Of a stretch of 64,000 nt of DNA, positions 1 to 11,725 are shown in pieces. Every line of letters begins with the position of its first letter. The first letter of the stretch is position 1. The stretch covers positions 2,294,001 through 2,358,000 of the forward strand of contig NC_050738.1 of NCBI RefSeq assembly GCF_014529535.1, read 5' to 3'. Source of the stretch: Bradysia coprophila. Lineage: Eukaryota; Arthropoda; Insecta; Diptera; Sciaridae. Both the position numbers and the translations under genes were made by a program. The notes below the pieces were generated by a model. The model was not told where the DNA came from. It saw only the letters and a program-made list of their open reading frames with translations, and made no database searches.

Positions 1-397
1 ACGAACCTTAATATTTCGTACATAGGTATATCGAAAAATGTGTAGAACTTGTCTATTTGCAACGAAATCGACTTCTTATTACTATTCGTGGGTCAAATAA
101 CTAATTAAACCTACAAATTGGCATCTGTCCCACAAATTTCACTTTATTCGGATTTTGTAGTACAAAATGTGCTCCAATGTCGAAACACGAATATTATACG
201 CACAGCATCGTCTATTACATCGAATATAATGATTTCAAGGGAACATGACTCGGCAATTTTAGATTTTCTCGATTCAATTCTTTGTGTTTCTACGTTTTAC
301 GGCAACAAAATCAACCCTGGAGGCGAAATATCAAATGCCACAAGAAATAAAACGCGAAAGAAAGGTGCCGATGATAATTATACATAAAATTACCGAT
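1..397. other. Non-coding flank
   Basis: No supportable gene. The short open frames here lack coding-like composition, splice context or recognisable motifs. The stretch leads into a dispersed repeat. Confidence 0.5.
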
Positions 398-1260
398 AAA
401 CGAGCCATCAGAACAGTCGGAGCGTTTGCTGCGACTGAGCCCCGTACAAACCCGTATATCTATTGCGTACGTGACCCTAGTGCGTCTGTCACCCTACTTT
501 GACCTTAAGCCTATGCACCGGTTAAAGTAGTTAAAGTAAAATTATTATGTAATGTGTACATCTTAGAAATTGCGCATAGCGCAATTACGAAGCCCCGTAC
601 GACGTTCCTTTCAAATAAAACAAAAATTTCAAATAGCCCTAAAATTTTAATTTTTTGAGTATAAATACACATAGGGCCTAGTATCGGCCTCAGTCCGAGG
701 ATCCAAATTTTTTTTTTTCAACTACATTCTATTCGGCCTTTGATTACCTTCCAAATGAAACAAAAAATACGGAAAACGGATGAAATTTGCTCGAGTTATA
801 TGTAAAATACACATAGGGCCCTAGTAGCTTTTCACTTCTAAGGCCCTAATTCACGGTCCACTCACCCGATTTTAAAAAACTTTTTTTTCCTGGATTGGTA
901 TTGACAATACATATCATTTGCCGTGTCATTTACATTTCCATCGTTTATTTTGCCATAAATATCACCAAAAGACCTTAAATCACTTAGGTGGCCCTAACTC
1001 ACGAAGGGCCGACCCGAATATGCCCATCTTCGAACTTAGCCTCACTATTTTGACTATCTTTCAGGGAATCGGATATCGGATTTGATTTACTCAAGATATC
1101 GACGTGACGGACAGACGGACAGACGGCCCAAATTTTTATTGCGGATTCGTCATCTATGAACATAGGCAAACACTTTGCCCTTACCGTCTGCTTCGAATTC
1201 CATCAATTACACACGGCATCGTAATCCTATAAGCCCCTTCGTACTTCGTACGGGGCTAAA
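398..1260 (+). repeat. Dispersed non-coding repeat, family 1, copy A
   Basis: The left end carries cagtcggagcgtttgctg and the right end gtacttcgtacggggcta. Both ends recur at 13641-15075 in the same orientation and at 16531-17790 inverted. An internal palindrome, ttgcgcatagcgcaa, lies at about 569-584, and a short gacggacagacgg run lies near 1106. The last bases form a hairpin pairing gcccc with ggggc. No coding capacity is visible. This copy, about 0.86 kb, is shorter than the other two. It ends some 90 bp before the small-Maf start codon, so it may have displaced or become part of the gene's 5' region. The class of element is unknown to me. Confidence 0.85.
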
Positions 1261-1348
1261 AACATGGACCAACCATACGCGTTGATCGTAAACAAAACAA
1301 AACTGTTTACGGTGAAAGGGTACACAAATTGCTCAATGTCATTCGTAC

Positions 1349-1809
1349 ATGGTGTCTACAAAATCCGAAACACCATTCCAGGCACCCCTATCGCCATGTC
1401 CCATTCCAGACATATCCGACGATGAGTTAATTTCGATTTCGGTACGTGATTTGAACCGTACATTGAAACTACGCGGTTTGACTCGCGACGAAATTGTTCG
1501 CATGAAACAGAGACGACGAACATTGAAGAATCGCGGATACGCGGCCAGTTGCCGAATCAAACGGATCGAGCAGAAGGATGAACTGCAGACGGAAAAGACT
1601 CAGGTAGAAGACACGAATCTTGGAGTTGAGTAAATTTTGCTGAAATTTTCCGAACTACAAATTTTGTCTAGGAATGGCACGATATGGAAGCGATGCAGGA
1701 TGCCAATCAACATATTCGTGAGGATACTGAATTGTGGCGGCGCAAGTATGAGTCGTTGAAGAAATTTGCGATTACAAACAAGATTGCGATACCAGCCGAA
1801 TTGGAGTAG
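1349..1809 (+). CDS. maf-S: Small Maf bZIP transcription factor
   Basis: Two exons, 1349-1603 and 1672-1809, are joined by a phase-0 intron (cag/gtagaa ... tctag/g) and give 130 aa. Residues about 21-50 carry the Maf extended homology region ([20 protein letters not shown]). The basic region has the Maf hallmark [11 protein letters not shown] at 62-72, with tyrosine where other bZIP proteins usually have a different residue. A leucine-zipper-like helix follows to about residue 115. The protein ends soon after the zipper and has no transactivation domain, as in small Maf proteins. Those work in the nucleus as homodimers or with CNC partners (Cnc/Nrf2 in flies) on antioxidant-response and MARE sites; this is family knowledge. 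The start is the first ATG in frame. An extra 5' exon cannot be excluded because a repeat lies just upstream. A likely poly(A) signal is near 2091. Confidence 0.92.
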
Positions 1810-1930
1810 CCATGACTGGTTTCATGGCAGGGACTAAGATAGGAAACATTGAGGGTGGGAAAGCACAAAAGCAGACGAAAGATTCAGCGTCTTCATAGTC
1901 AATTTGTGAAGTTCATTATATCATGTTACA

Positions 1931-2066
1931 CAGGGCATATTATTGGTAAATTGATTTACCGAATTTACAGAAATTTACCGCAAATTTACTGAATTTACCG
2001 AAATTTCGATAATCTTTGGTAAATTTCAGTAAATTCGGTAAATGAATTTACCAACAATGGGCACCG
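1931..2066. mobile_element. Small inverted-repeat element, hAT-like ends (decayed)
   Basis: The ends are imperfect inverted repeats (cagggcatattattggtaaa on the left, tttaccaacaatgggcaccg on the right) with arms of about 50 bp. The middle is simple ggtaaattt/aaatttacc sequence. The flanks atgttaca and atgttttg could be a decayed 8-bp target duplication (5 of 8 match). It resembles the clearer elements at 6384-6565 and 30436-30691. Confidence 0.55.
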
Positions 2067-2287
2067 ATGTTTTGTTGCACGGCAGAGTAAAATAAATTTT
2101 ACTATGTAGTGTTGGTTGCCTAGTCGGTTGTTGCATTGAGATAACAAAATTGTCATTTCGTTGATTAGATTAACTTATGTGACTTTGAAAAGTTGAATAA
2201 AAATTGCGAAATTCATTTGAAACTGGCGAAATCAGAATTTAGTTTAATTTGAACGCGTGAACGTTGAACATTTTCTACTGCTTGAAG

Positions 2288-4318
2288 ATGGAAAAACAGC
2301 GAACTTTCGGCTATTTAGATAACGGTAACGGTCGTCGTTGATATTATATTTGAACTTTGTTGCAACGAAATATTTCTAGGTGCCATCGAAATAGCCATTT
2401 ATGACGACAAATACTTTGATCAATGTGCGATGGTAAGTGGAATTGTGCTCCTTGTTTGTTATCGCCTGAAACAGTAGAAGGAATCGATGAACGCTCTATG
2501 GTCTGACATAGTGATTGTTAAAACTATAAGGGTAGCAGAACTGGTTTATATCTCAAAATACGTTTATTCCGTAAGTGTTACAGTTAGGATATCCTTGCCG
2601 TTTCTGAAAGCACAGTCATTATGCGAAATTGAAGCGATTTTTCGAAGTAAATTTCATGTACGTCCGGGGAAAATAGGGTCTTATTGGGTTTAAAATTCAT
2701 CCACACTGGGATATGTGCAGATGGAGTTTTCAAGCGAAAAAAGACTGAAAACTCACACTTTTTCTACTGAAATTTCTCGATGTACACGAAACGTACATGG
2801 TCGTATGGGGTGTCATTAGAAAGGTAATTTTATATTGTTTCAGGGCTAGTACGGGATTTTGGGGGTTTGGAAGCATCCACGATTAAATGTGAAAAGTTGA
2901 AATGTTTAAGTGCTCACATTCATTGTAGATGCTTCCAAACCCCCATAATTCCCTACTTGCCCTGAAACAACATAGAATTACCTTTCTGACACCCCACACT
3001 ACCATGTACGTTTCGTGTAGGAAAAGTGTGAGTTTTCAGTCATTTTTCGGTTGAAAACTACAAATGCACATATCTCAGTGTGGATGAGTTTTAAACGCGC
3101 TAAGACCGTAATTGCCCCGGAAGTACGTGCAATTACCTTCCTAATGATATTTCTGTAAGAAAAGTGCACGTTTTCGGTTTTTGATCGCCTCCAACCAGCC
3201 ACATAAGCTTAAAAGAATTTTTTTGAAAGTGGTTTTGGCATCTAGGGTCGAATACCTTTCTGGGCACAAATAAAAAATTCCACTGGAAAATACGTTCAAT
3301 TTCAGTGGCTGTTTTTCAAAAGAATCCATCGGAAAAATTCTTTAAATCAGAACCGACCTTGTGTATTCTAATTTCAAGCTGTGTGCGAAGGAAGCAGTTA
3401 TGTTCGACGACAAATTTTACGATGATTAAAAACCAGGGACTATTTTTGGAAAAACATTTTCCTAAAATTATTATGTTTTATTTGGAAAATGTAGGAAAAT
3501 TCGGAAAAAGCTTTCGTATCAAACACTAGGCTGTACTTTAAACTTGAGAAGTAATAGATTTTCAATGATTACATCTCGATCATCTCTATCCAATTCCTTT
3601 CCATCTCACGTTCACATATTGTTTGGGTCATTTAAGGTCTTAGAATCGTTTTACGACAATGCAAGTGTCTGCCAGAGGAGAACTGACATCGCTGTGCAAA
3701 GTGATGGCGAAGGATGGCGTGTCTATAGTGGCTAGAGATGTGCAGTTGGATAAAATCATTGGCGTCGCGTTTAACAAAATTCAGGTTTGTCGTAACGAGA
3801 CCGTGCTAGTTCCCATTTAACATGTGAATTACATTTGAAAGATCAAAGGCAATCCCGATGAACCATCCGAGTATTTCATGTTTCGAAAACAAAATACGAA
3901 CAGCGATCATGGAAAGATGCTTCTGAAAATAATGATGGAAATTGATCAATCGATTGATTGCTACGAATACTTTGAAACAGATTGCATCTTCGATTTGTCA
4001 TTTCTTTGCACAATTCCAGGATATGCGCGAAAATCGGTTGGGAAAATGCTGACTTTTTATTCAGTGGAATTGGCTAGAGAGTTGAAGAATGGCAAAAGTT
4101 TGAACTTACTCCCGGAACATTTGCGCTCAAGTAATCCCGTACCGGGAGCGATAACGGCAGTGTTCTCGTCAAATTATTCGCAGAAAATCGGTTTCGATTT
4201 GGGTTTTGAAACATTGTCCAAATGGTCTTTCGCTGACTTTGAGTTTAAAGGAAAACAACTGTCTGAACGCATTACCGGAGGTCACGAGACTATGATTTTA
4301 GTGGGATTGAGGCTATGA
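2288..4318 (+). CDS. Arylalkylamine N-acetyltransferase-like (GNAT) protein, with a probable frameshift
   Basis: Likely exons are 2288-2324, 2380-2432, 3637-3784 and 3842-4318. The N-terminus has MEKQRTFGYLDNG, the middle has KDGVSIVARDVQLDKIIGVA, and the last exon has DLSFLCTIPGYARKSVGKML followed by GFDLGFETL. The latter matches the acetyl-CoA-binding region of insect arylalkylamine N-acetyltransferases, cytosolic enzymes that acetylate amines such as dopamine or serotonin in cuticle tanning or amine turnover (family knowledge). Intron 2 is about 1.2 kb because a foldback element has inserted. Exon 3 begins well (VLESFYDNASVC) and then shifts by one base near 3671-3677 before returning to the family sequence. 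An alternative acceptor at 3649 keeps the frame open but loses that conserved stretch. So the gene is either broken, carries a sequence error, or uses the odd acceptor. An aataaa lies at 4334, only 16 bp after the stop. The exact substrate is unknown. Confidence 0.8.
2646..3335. mobile_element. Long foldback element, family F, largest palindrome (in intron 2 of the acetyltransferase gene)
   Basis: The sequence folds around about 2910. The left arm from 2646 (tacgtccggggaaaataggg) pairs with the right arm ending near 3140. The right arm then continues unpaired to the family outer end, ctgtttttcaaaagaatcc, near 3327. The inner arm has gggggtttggaagcatcc and its complement near 2930. Related copies lie at 31383-31615, 50764-51130 and 54383-54781. 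No transposase is encoded, so it is a non-autonomous element. Confidence 0.85.
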
Positions 4319-5853
4319 TTTTGTCATTGGGAAAATAAATTTGTTTTGAATTATGGGGACTTAACCCGAATACGTTAATAGACCATTATTTACCAATGGG
4401 AGAAATGATGGAAGTGGTATTTTTTGAGTGTTTGCCGATAGAAGTGTCATTTCCATTATTTGCTCACAGTAAGGCATTTAACTCAGAAGCTTGAGGTAAA
4501 CTTTTGGTGACGTGAGCAAATTTACTTTTCATCACGTTTTTGAGTAATAGTATTTCGCCTTGTGTGGTTGCATCTCTCCCCTTCGGCTCGGAAAAAAAGG
4601 TTCCAAACAATTACGTAAGTGCTCACTAAACTCCAGGGGAATGTGTTTTACCGCTCATATCAATGAAGTAATAACTCATTTCCCGGTAGCTCTCATCTCT
4701 ACACTCTTAATGTTGATACAGTTGTGCTCCTGTGTCACAACTTGAATATCAGAATTGGACGAAGCTGTCTACACTTCTTACACATTTAACTTATCTTTCA
4801 CATCAATGCAAATTACTTCAATGAACTTGATCAAAACGACAGCTAAGCTAGGTGGAGCGAGAGATTCCTTAAGAATTCTTACTTTCGGTGTGTTATGGTC
4901 ACGATCTCTCAGTTACATAGACTCATTGGACGTATTGCCTTTTGATCCTTGGTACTCTTGAATTATGAAGTTGCAGCGAATGTTCAATAATAAATTCCTG
5001 ATCACAGGTAATCAGCAGCTGTTGGATAATCTGTATTTACTTTGTTGTGTTATCGAATCTGATTTTTTGATCATTTATGTGTTTCGATAAGATCTCGATC
5101 TGGTCACTGTAACGCTAAGGACATCTACTCCTAATCGAGACTTATACCGAAGGCAATTCAAAGGAATTCATGCGAAATTTGTTTCAATCAGACACGTCTC
5201 TCATACATAAGATATATTTTTATGAAATTTTTTCATTTATTTTATACATAGCTTACGGTAGATTACATATTTCCTTTGTTTCTGTTAAATTATTTTCTTC
5301 GTCTTTCGAACCATTCTACATTTTTGTCATTATTGATTTTTTCCTTTTCATTTTACTCTCAATTTTATTGTACAATTTTTACATCATTTCTGGTTTTGTT
5401 AATTCTTTTTTTGTTCTTAAAATCAAAGTTTTTATTTCTTTGTTGCACTTTATTCCGGTTAATTTCGAGTGACTGAAATGGAACGCCAATTTTCTTTGGA
5501 GGTAAATCTCAAATTTTTGTTTTTTTCATTTCAATAAAATCGAAACAAAAAGGGGAAATCAAAAGGAAAATAATTTTATTTTCAGGCACCCTCATCTAAT
5601 CCGAATAAATTTTTGGTTTTCTCTTTCTTTTTCAAATAAATTTTCTGTTTCGTATAGTCTCACGATTCGAACATAAAACTACTGGTAATGTTCTTATCAT
5701 GTCAGTGAGTCACACTGATTTTTCTTTTGTACAAAATTCGGTCCTCCGATTTTTTATTTTTAAATTTAATTTTTAGTATTGCAAACAAACAACAAAAAAA
5801 CATCATCGAAATAACCTAACTGCAAGTGACAATTTCATCAGAACCGATAAATG
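4319..5853. other. Intergenic, AT-rich
   Basis: No gene is seen. At 5170-5480 the sequence is very T-rich and gives long phenylalanine- and leucine-rich open frames. These look like a composition effect, with no start context, splice logic or motif. Confidence 0.5.
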
Positions 5854-6047
5854 CAGTGAAATTTCAGCATGAATTTGCTTCAGCTGATCCACACAAACAA
5901 TCAAAACTGTTAATACGGCTTTGGGTTTGTTACTACCATGCGCCTGCGTGTAGCAGATTCAACCGTATAAACAACGATAAACAGTTTTGATTGAATGTGT
6001 GGATCAGCTGAAAAACAGTGAAGCTAATTCATGCTGAAACTTCACTG
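5854..6047. mobile_element. Inverted-repeat element (hairpin)
   Basis: Arms of about 60 bp pair across a loop of about 70 bp. The left arm begins cagtgaaatttcagcatgaa and the right arm ends ttcatgctgaaacttcactg, and cagctgatccacaca near 5892 pairs with tgtgtggatcagctg near 5996. It is non-coding. The target duplication is not clear. Confidence 0.75.
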
Positions 6048-6067
6048 ACTTTGACTGTATGATTTTA

Positions 6068-6342
6068 CTTACCACTCGGGAAAAAGCTGGCCATTTGCCA
6101 TTAGACGATATGAGTTTAGAACGTTGAAAGTGTCTTTTTGAGAAATTCGTTTAACGAAATGTCTTGAAGTTTATCGTGAAATTATCGAATTTCATGAAAG
6201 ACTTTCAAGAAATTGGAGAAATGTTTACGAATCTTCGAGTAATTTCGTGAAAATAATTTCTCAAAAAAAACACGCTGAACGCTCTGAGCTTATCGTTGTC
6301 TGCGTCTAATGATAAATGATCCGCTTTTTACCGAGCGGTAAG
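6068..6342. mobile_element. MITE with TA target duplication
   Basis: The ends cttaccactcgggaaaaagc and gctttttaccgagcggtaag are inverted repeats, flanked on both sides by TA. Inner arms also pair (ccattagacg with cgtctaat, and tttttgagaaatt with aatttctcaaaaa). TA duplication fits a Tc1/mariner-type MITE; the class is inferred from duplication size only. The element at 41545-41651 also has TA flanks and similar cttac-type ends. Confidence 0.75.
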
Positions 6343-6383
6343 TACTGATAATAGGGTTCTTATAAATTCCCTTAGATCCAACC

Positions 6384-6565
6384 CAGGGCCTATTTTTGGT
6401 AATTTTTTTTGGAAAACTTTACCAAAATTTACCAATTTTTTGGAAAAGTTTACCAAAGCTTTTCTAAATTTACCAAATTTGCCAAAATTTACCAAATAAA
6501 TTTTTGGTAAAGTTTGGAAAATTTGGTAAATTTTACCAAAAAAAAATTACCAAAAATAGGCCCTG
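6384..6565. mobile_element. hAT-type MITE with 8-bp target duplication
   Basis: Terminal inverted repeats are cagggcctatttttggtaat and attaccaaaaataggccctg, with an exact 8-bp duplication atccaacc at 6376-6383 and 6566-6573. The CAGGG end and 8-bp duplication are typical of hAT elements. The interior is almost only repeated ggtaaattt/aaatttacca words. Confidence 0.9.
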
Positions 6566-6573
6566 ATCCAACC

Positions 6574-7468
6574 ATTTTAAGCGAAAAGTTAGGAACTGAG
6601 GGGAAAAATCATTGAAGTTAAAAATCCTTTCGATTTTCTATTCAACCGGCTGTAGATGGCGTCGGCAATAATAAGCATTAAAAGCTCAGAAGGTCTAAAA
6701 TGGCAAAATTGAATTAAATTAATTTAAAATCAAGGTCTTGAACGGATTGACCGTTGAAAATACGTAGACCACAAAGATGACTCAATTTGTTATACTAGGG
6801 TTCATGTTTGCCTTCTGTGAAAGGCTGACATTAGGCTCTCATCAATGAAGTTATTTCACAAAATTAAGAATCACATTTATCGACTTTATATGAATTTTAT
6901 CGAACCGTGGTCGATGAGGATTCACACCTTTTGTATCGAAGTTGCGTTTGGTTTTGCAAATTTTTAGTGGATGCGTCCACAATCATAAAATCATTTTGGT
7001 TTAACCGATCCAGATATTTAGAAATGAAAATTCTCTCGATTGAAGTTAATTGTTCAACTTTCGTCATTAACAATTGTCAAGCTGCTGAATGATTCTAGTT
7101 AAATGAAAACATCTTTGAAACTCTTGAACCTTTTTAGTTGAAAGAAAATTTTTGCGTTTTCTGAGAAATTGTTTAAAATTTTTCTCAAAGGTGGCACCAT
7201 CATGTCAACTGAATGGCAAAATGCTACCTTATCATAACCCAAAAAGGAACGACACCATCATCCAGTCTGATAATTAGCAATAAAAAACTTGGATACATTT
7301 CTAGTTAGGATTTTTTCTTTTTTGTTATTTCTTGTCCATCTTTCGCTTATCTTTCGTTTATTGTGTGTGCGTGTAATTTGTGACAGATGGAGCGACTAAA
7401 TTTTAATTTTATTTCAAAATAGTTTTTCTGCTTTGTTTCTCGATTAAAAAATGTTTTTTAAGGTAAAT
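6574..7468. other. Intergenic, including a probable 3' UTR of charlatan
   Basis: No gene is seen. On the minus strand an AATAAA lies at about 7408-7413, some 55 bp beyond the charlatan stop codon, and is a candidate poly(A) signal. The short open frame at 6907-7092 has no supporting feature. Confidence 0.45.
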
Positions 7469-10370
7469 TCATATCTTATTGACTTGCAAGCCACACTTAT
7501 GGTGCATTTTACGTTGAACGCGTTCGCATTTATTCACTTTACACAATTGCTTCTCATCACCGTGCCGCCACTTCGTATGCAAGATTAACGATGCTGTTGT
7601 ATGGTAAGACATAATCATGAATCCCTTGCGATTTTTGCACTTGAAGCAGCACTTCTTTCGGCTTACCATGCGCACCAGATGCTTATCGCGTATCTTATTC
7701 AAATCGGATTGTCCATCAATGAGACCATCGGCACCAGCAGCAGCACCAGCAGCATCGGTGACGATCGGTTTCATATCGATTTCGTCGATCTGTTCGATTT
7801 TGCGCGGTTGTGACTGTTTCCGGTTACGCTTTTCCATTCGATCACATTCACTACTTTCGCTTTTAATGGACACATCGAGTTCCGGTCGTGTTTCGAATGT
7901 AAACGATTTGCGTTTCGGACTGGCGTCCGTCGCCAGTTTCATGGGATTGTGAAATTGTTCGCGTATGTAGTTGTCGAAATGTGGTTTCAAGTTTGTAACT
8001 TGATCCGTTTGATTGCACTGCGTCCTGGATGGAATCACATTTTCCGTATTTTCTTTGTTGTAAGTTGAGCGTCGTTTTTTCGGCGTTAGATCTGGATTAG
8101 GATTTGTCGCGGGAGGCGAAACATTTGGCGAGGCCATTGAATAATCGATCCATTTCGGGATGGTTGTTGGCAATGGATTCGATGATTTTGATGGCGATTT
8201 CGTTGACGCTGATTGTTTCGTGTGTTTTGCGATGATTTGCCGGTAGTTTTCCTCCGCTGAGTGGTTGTTTGTAAATGTTTTGACTCCGCCTCCCGCATTA
8301 TGAAAATCCTGGGCAACGGATGCGGTGTTACGACTCAGAGCGGCCATTTGTAGTTGGCTGTAAAGGACAAGATTAGGTTCATCGTCAAGTTAATTGATTT
8401 GGAAAAGTGGGATATTCTCTGCGATCAAATGCAAAATAAAAATACGAAGCTTGGATGCCATCGACTCGATGACCAGCATATTGTTTAGTACTACAACAAG
8501 AACAGCTTTGAGCGTTTTCTCACAGAGCTAGTTTAAGGAAAAAAAATTCTCGACTTTTCGCAATCTTTCTCCAATTTCACGAAGTTTCTTGAAATTCTTC
8601 TCGAATTTTTCGAAAATGGGTTTTATGACAATTCGAGAAAATTAATCAAGGAAAATTCGAGAGAACATTTTCTCGAAAGTGGGCCCTGGCTTCTTATGCA
8701 TCTCGAGGAGATTGTTCTGACGCAACGCCTCACGATGCATTTGTATCTCGCGATTCAAGGTAATTAAATTAGTTCTTTGGATCGTGAGACATTAATAGCT
8801 TTGCACTATGTGGCATCAACCAACACTTCCGTTCAACGCTACGTACTTCGACAGGGCTGCTTATGTTGACGACTTAATACCAGGGAAATGATAACAGATA
8901 TCGCTGCACCGGCCCAGCCGGTGAGACGACAGTAACGCCATCTGTTATCATTTCTCTGCTCAATACGAACACAACTTCTTCACTACGCACCATAAGATGA
9001 TGAGCCGAAGACTTCAACAGTCAAAATCGAGTGGTGCTCACTACCAAAATTATGTGCTTAACTTATCAAAGCTGTTGCCTCAAAAGTCAGATCCGTTTTT
9101 GCAAACGAACCGGTCGCTTTTTAGACTCCGTAAAACATTGTGCATTGAAACGTCTCATTGCGAAAAATTATAAAATTTAGGAAACAAAATGAACAGAACC
9201 AACAGAAAAACTAAATACCAACAAGAGAAAAACCAAACCGAACGAAAAAAAAGAAGCAAAACTCAAATCCAAACAGACACGACAAACATTTACCGCGTAT
9301 AATCTTCTGGGTCACTTCCGTCTGCCTCCATATACTGAAATAAACGCTCAGCACCGCGTTTCTGTGTGCTTGACGTACTTTCGATGCCACTCGGCATGAT
9401 AGTCGTCGTCGCAGTTGACGTCGTTCGCCAACTATTTCCCAAATTTGGATTATTATTAGCGACCAAATTGTCGGGCATGCTGTTAGTTGTGGTTACATTA
9501 TTTGCATAGATATTATTCGATTGGTTATTATTCGAAGTAGAGTTGCTAAAATGAAAATGGCAAAAATTGAACGACGGTGCTCCTGGTCGGGTCTTTGAAA
9601 TTTCAAAAAAATGTAGGGACTTGGTTTAAAGGTTGGATGTGTAGGATTTAGGCAAAGAGGAGTTTTAAATTGTCGGAAAAAATGCGAACTAAAACTTAGA
9701 GATCGTAACCGGTGGGTGGTGGTCACAGGGACAAATAATAAATGAAAAAGTAGGGGAAAACGAACGGTAAAAGTTTACTGCGCTCACCCAAAACTATGGC
9801 CAGTTGCGACATTATGGATCGTATTCAACTGACTATTTGGGATATTAAACGAGTTTCCGATGGTTCTTAATACATTTGCTGTCGATTCAGCATTACTCGT
9901 TAAGCATCTCTGCGGTCGTGTATCATGGGCGCTGTGTTAGTAAATTTGGTTAGTCACTAGAATCCACCAAACTATCAACAAAATGCAAGAAATTCGGTGA
10001 AACTTACTGCGCTTCATTTATGTGCGTTTGGTATTCTTCCTGATTGTCCGCCAGAAAGTTACACTTTCCGCAGACTTTTTTGTTGTGCACCTTAAACACG
10101 TGTGTGGCCAAACGTTCCGACCGTGCTGCTTTGTAGTCGCACAGCATACAAACGTAGGGCTTTGTGTGGGTGTTTAAATGTCTCTTCAGGCCCCAATTGT
10201 CAGTGCCGGACCATGGACAGTAGCAGCATATGAATCGTTTTTCGCCTTTGATTTTCGGTTTTTTGTCGACCTTTTCCACCTTCAGATTGGTTATTTGTTG
10301 TGGATTGATTTGACCGGCTGGGTTTTGATTGTTGTCGTTGACGTGATTCGTATTTTGCTGTTGTTGCTGT

Positions 10371-10408
<38 letters not shown>

Positions 10409-11725
10409 TTGTTGCTGAACTTGATTTTGTTGTTGTTGTTGATGCTGTGACGACTGATAAGTATTCGTTGGAATCGTTAACGTAGTCGCTTGTTGATAGC
10501 CTTGTTGATTGGGTTCCTGTTTCGGCTGCTGCACAAAGAAATTGGTTGCCTTCCGTCCATTAGCTGTGGATCGTTTTGTGCGACTCAAATCGTAGGCCAA
10601 TCCTCGATGCATACGCAGAAAATGTTTCTTCACATGATCCGCACGATTGAATTGCTTCAAGCAAACGTAGCAGTGGAACGGTTTCTCCTCTTTGTGAATG
10701 TTTTCGTGGCGTGTAAACAAGTCACGGCGATCAGTCGAGTACGGACAGCTCGTACAATTGTATCGTTTCAGTCCTGTAGCGGCAGCTTGGGGTGCATTCA
10801 ACACAGTATTCGTTTGAGGCTTTACATTGTTTGCTTGAACATTGGCAGTTTGTTGCGGAATATTAATGTCGTGATCGATGTGCTCTTGTTTCTTGACTCT
10901 GCAATGAAAATGGGATGAGTGTTATTGGGAGGAACTTGGACATTTAAAATATTTTCAGAACATAAAGGTCTCATCAAAAAATAGGAAAATTTCTGAAGAG
11001 CCACCCAGCACTACCAACTCACTTGAATATTTTTTGCGGAACATTGAAATTCGATTTGTTGGTGGTCCACGGCAAACAGTCATCCGTGGAACCAGTCGGC
11101 CATTTATCTTCGGCTGTCACCGTCGGTACCGTATTTCCCACAGTGGATGCTGTACTTGTTATGATACTGTTTGGTTTATTTGCAACAAAATTATGGGGAT
11201 TCAATATTGCACCTGGTGGCGGAAACCCATTTTGCATGAGTGCGGCCAAACCGAATGCCGTAGTCAAATGGTCATCACTTTTGAACAAGTTACTCGTATC
11301 CGAACCGACGTGATCATAATCGATGGTGGCCAAACTTCGATCAGATATCTGTACAACCACAACAACAACAAAAAAAATGAATGAGAGAAAGTCATGACCG
11401 TTTCACTTGAAGCAACACAAGAATCATGAAAACAAAAAACAAACATGAAAAAAAAAACTACGAAAAGAATTGCATACAACGTTACGTCATAGCCAAATAG
11501 CAGATAATGTCGGTATAAGTCTGAACGTATACATACCAAAGTGGTAAACGAGCGCTCACCCTCTGGAGCAGTTGGCCCACCCGTCGCCACATGTGCAACT
11601 GGTGTTCCAAGAGTATGCAGCCCATGCCCAGTCTCTTCACCATACAATTTTCTGGTGATCTCCTTGAACATATCCTCGTACGCCTCCACACCAGTTGGTT
11701 GAGACGACGGAATCAATGTTGTCAT
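7469..11725 (-). CDS. chn: Charlatan-like C2H2 zinc-finger transcription factor
   Basis: Six exons in transcription order are 11725-11537, 11348-11023, 10898-10008, 9931-9788, 9545-9294 and 8357-7469. The first intron is phase 0 and the rest are all phase 2, giving 896 aa. The N-terminus (MTTLIPSSQ..., EDMFKEITRKLYGEETG) resembles fly charlatan. Exon 3 holds five C2H2 fingers: YNCTSCPYSTDRRDLFTRH at about 218, FHCYVCLKQFNRADHVKKH at 246, then after a glutamine run FICCYCPWSGTDNWGLKRH near 390, YVCMLCDYKAARSERLATH, and KVCGKCNFLADNQEEYQTH, whose last ligand is completed by exon 4. The last exon ends with one more finger (CFKCKNRKGFM ... HTKWRH). Charlatan is a nuclear factor, often compared with REST/NRSF, that acts in sensory-organ and neuronal genes (family knowledge). 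No coding exon precedes 11725; 5' UTR exons probably lie further up in the gene-free DNA. Confidence 0.9.
8550..8692. repeat. Partial hAT-like MITE (one clear end)
   Basis: It lies upstream of the last charlatan exon, inside intron 5. The right end, cgaaagtgggccctg, resembles the ggccctg ends of the elements at 6384 and 30436, and the body is built of ttctcgaaattt/gagaaaatt words. A matching left end is not visible, so it is truncated or decayed. Confidence 0.5.
8882..8961. repeat. Short hairpin
   Basis: The arms cagggaaatgataacagat and atctgttatcatttctctg are near-perfect complements around a loop of about 40 bp, within intron 5 of charlatan. It is probably a small inverted-repeat element. 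Confidence 0.65.
10356..10442 (-). repeat. chn: CAG/CAA repeat coding polyglutamine in charlatan
   Basis: Uninterrupted CAG and CAA codons on the minus strand encode about 21 glutamines, with a shorter Q run beside it, between fingers 2 and 3. The opposite strand reads as a poly-leucine frame, which is an artefact of this repeat. Confidence 0.9.

Noticed and set aside
5170..5476. Two overlapping hydrophobic frames that could be membrane proteins
   Set aside because: The sequence is T-rich, and phenylalanine/leucine content follows from composition. Two frames are equally open, with no splice or start support.
10178..10450. Poly-leucine plus-strand frame
   Set aside because: It is the antisense of the charlatan CAG/CAA repeat and zinc-finger exon.
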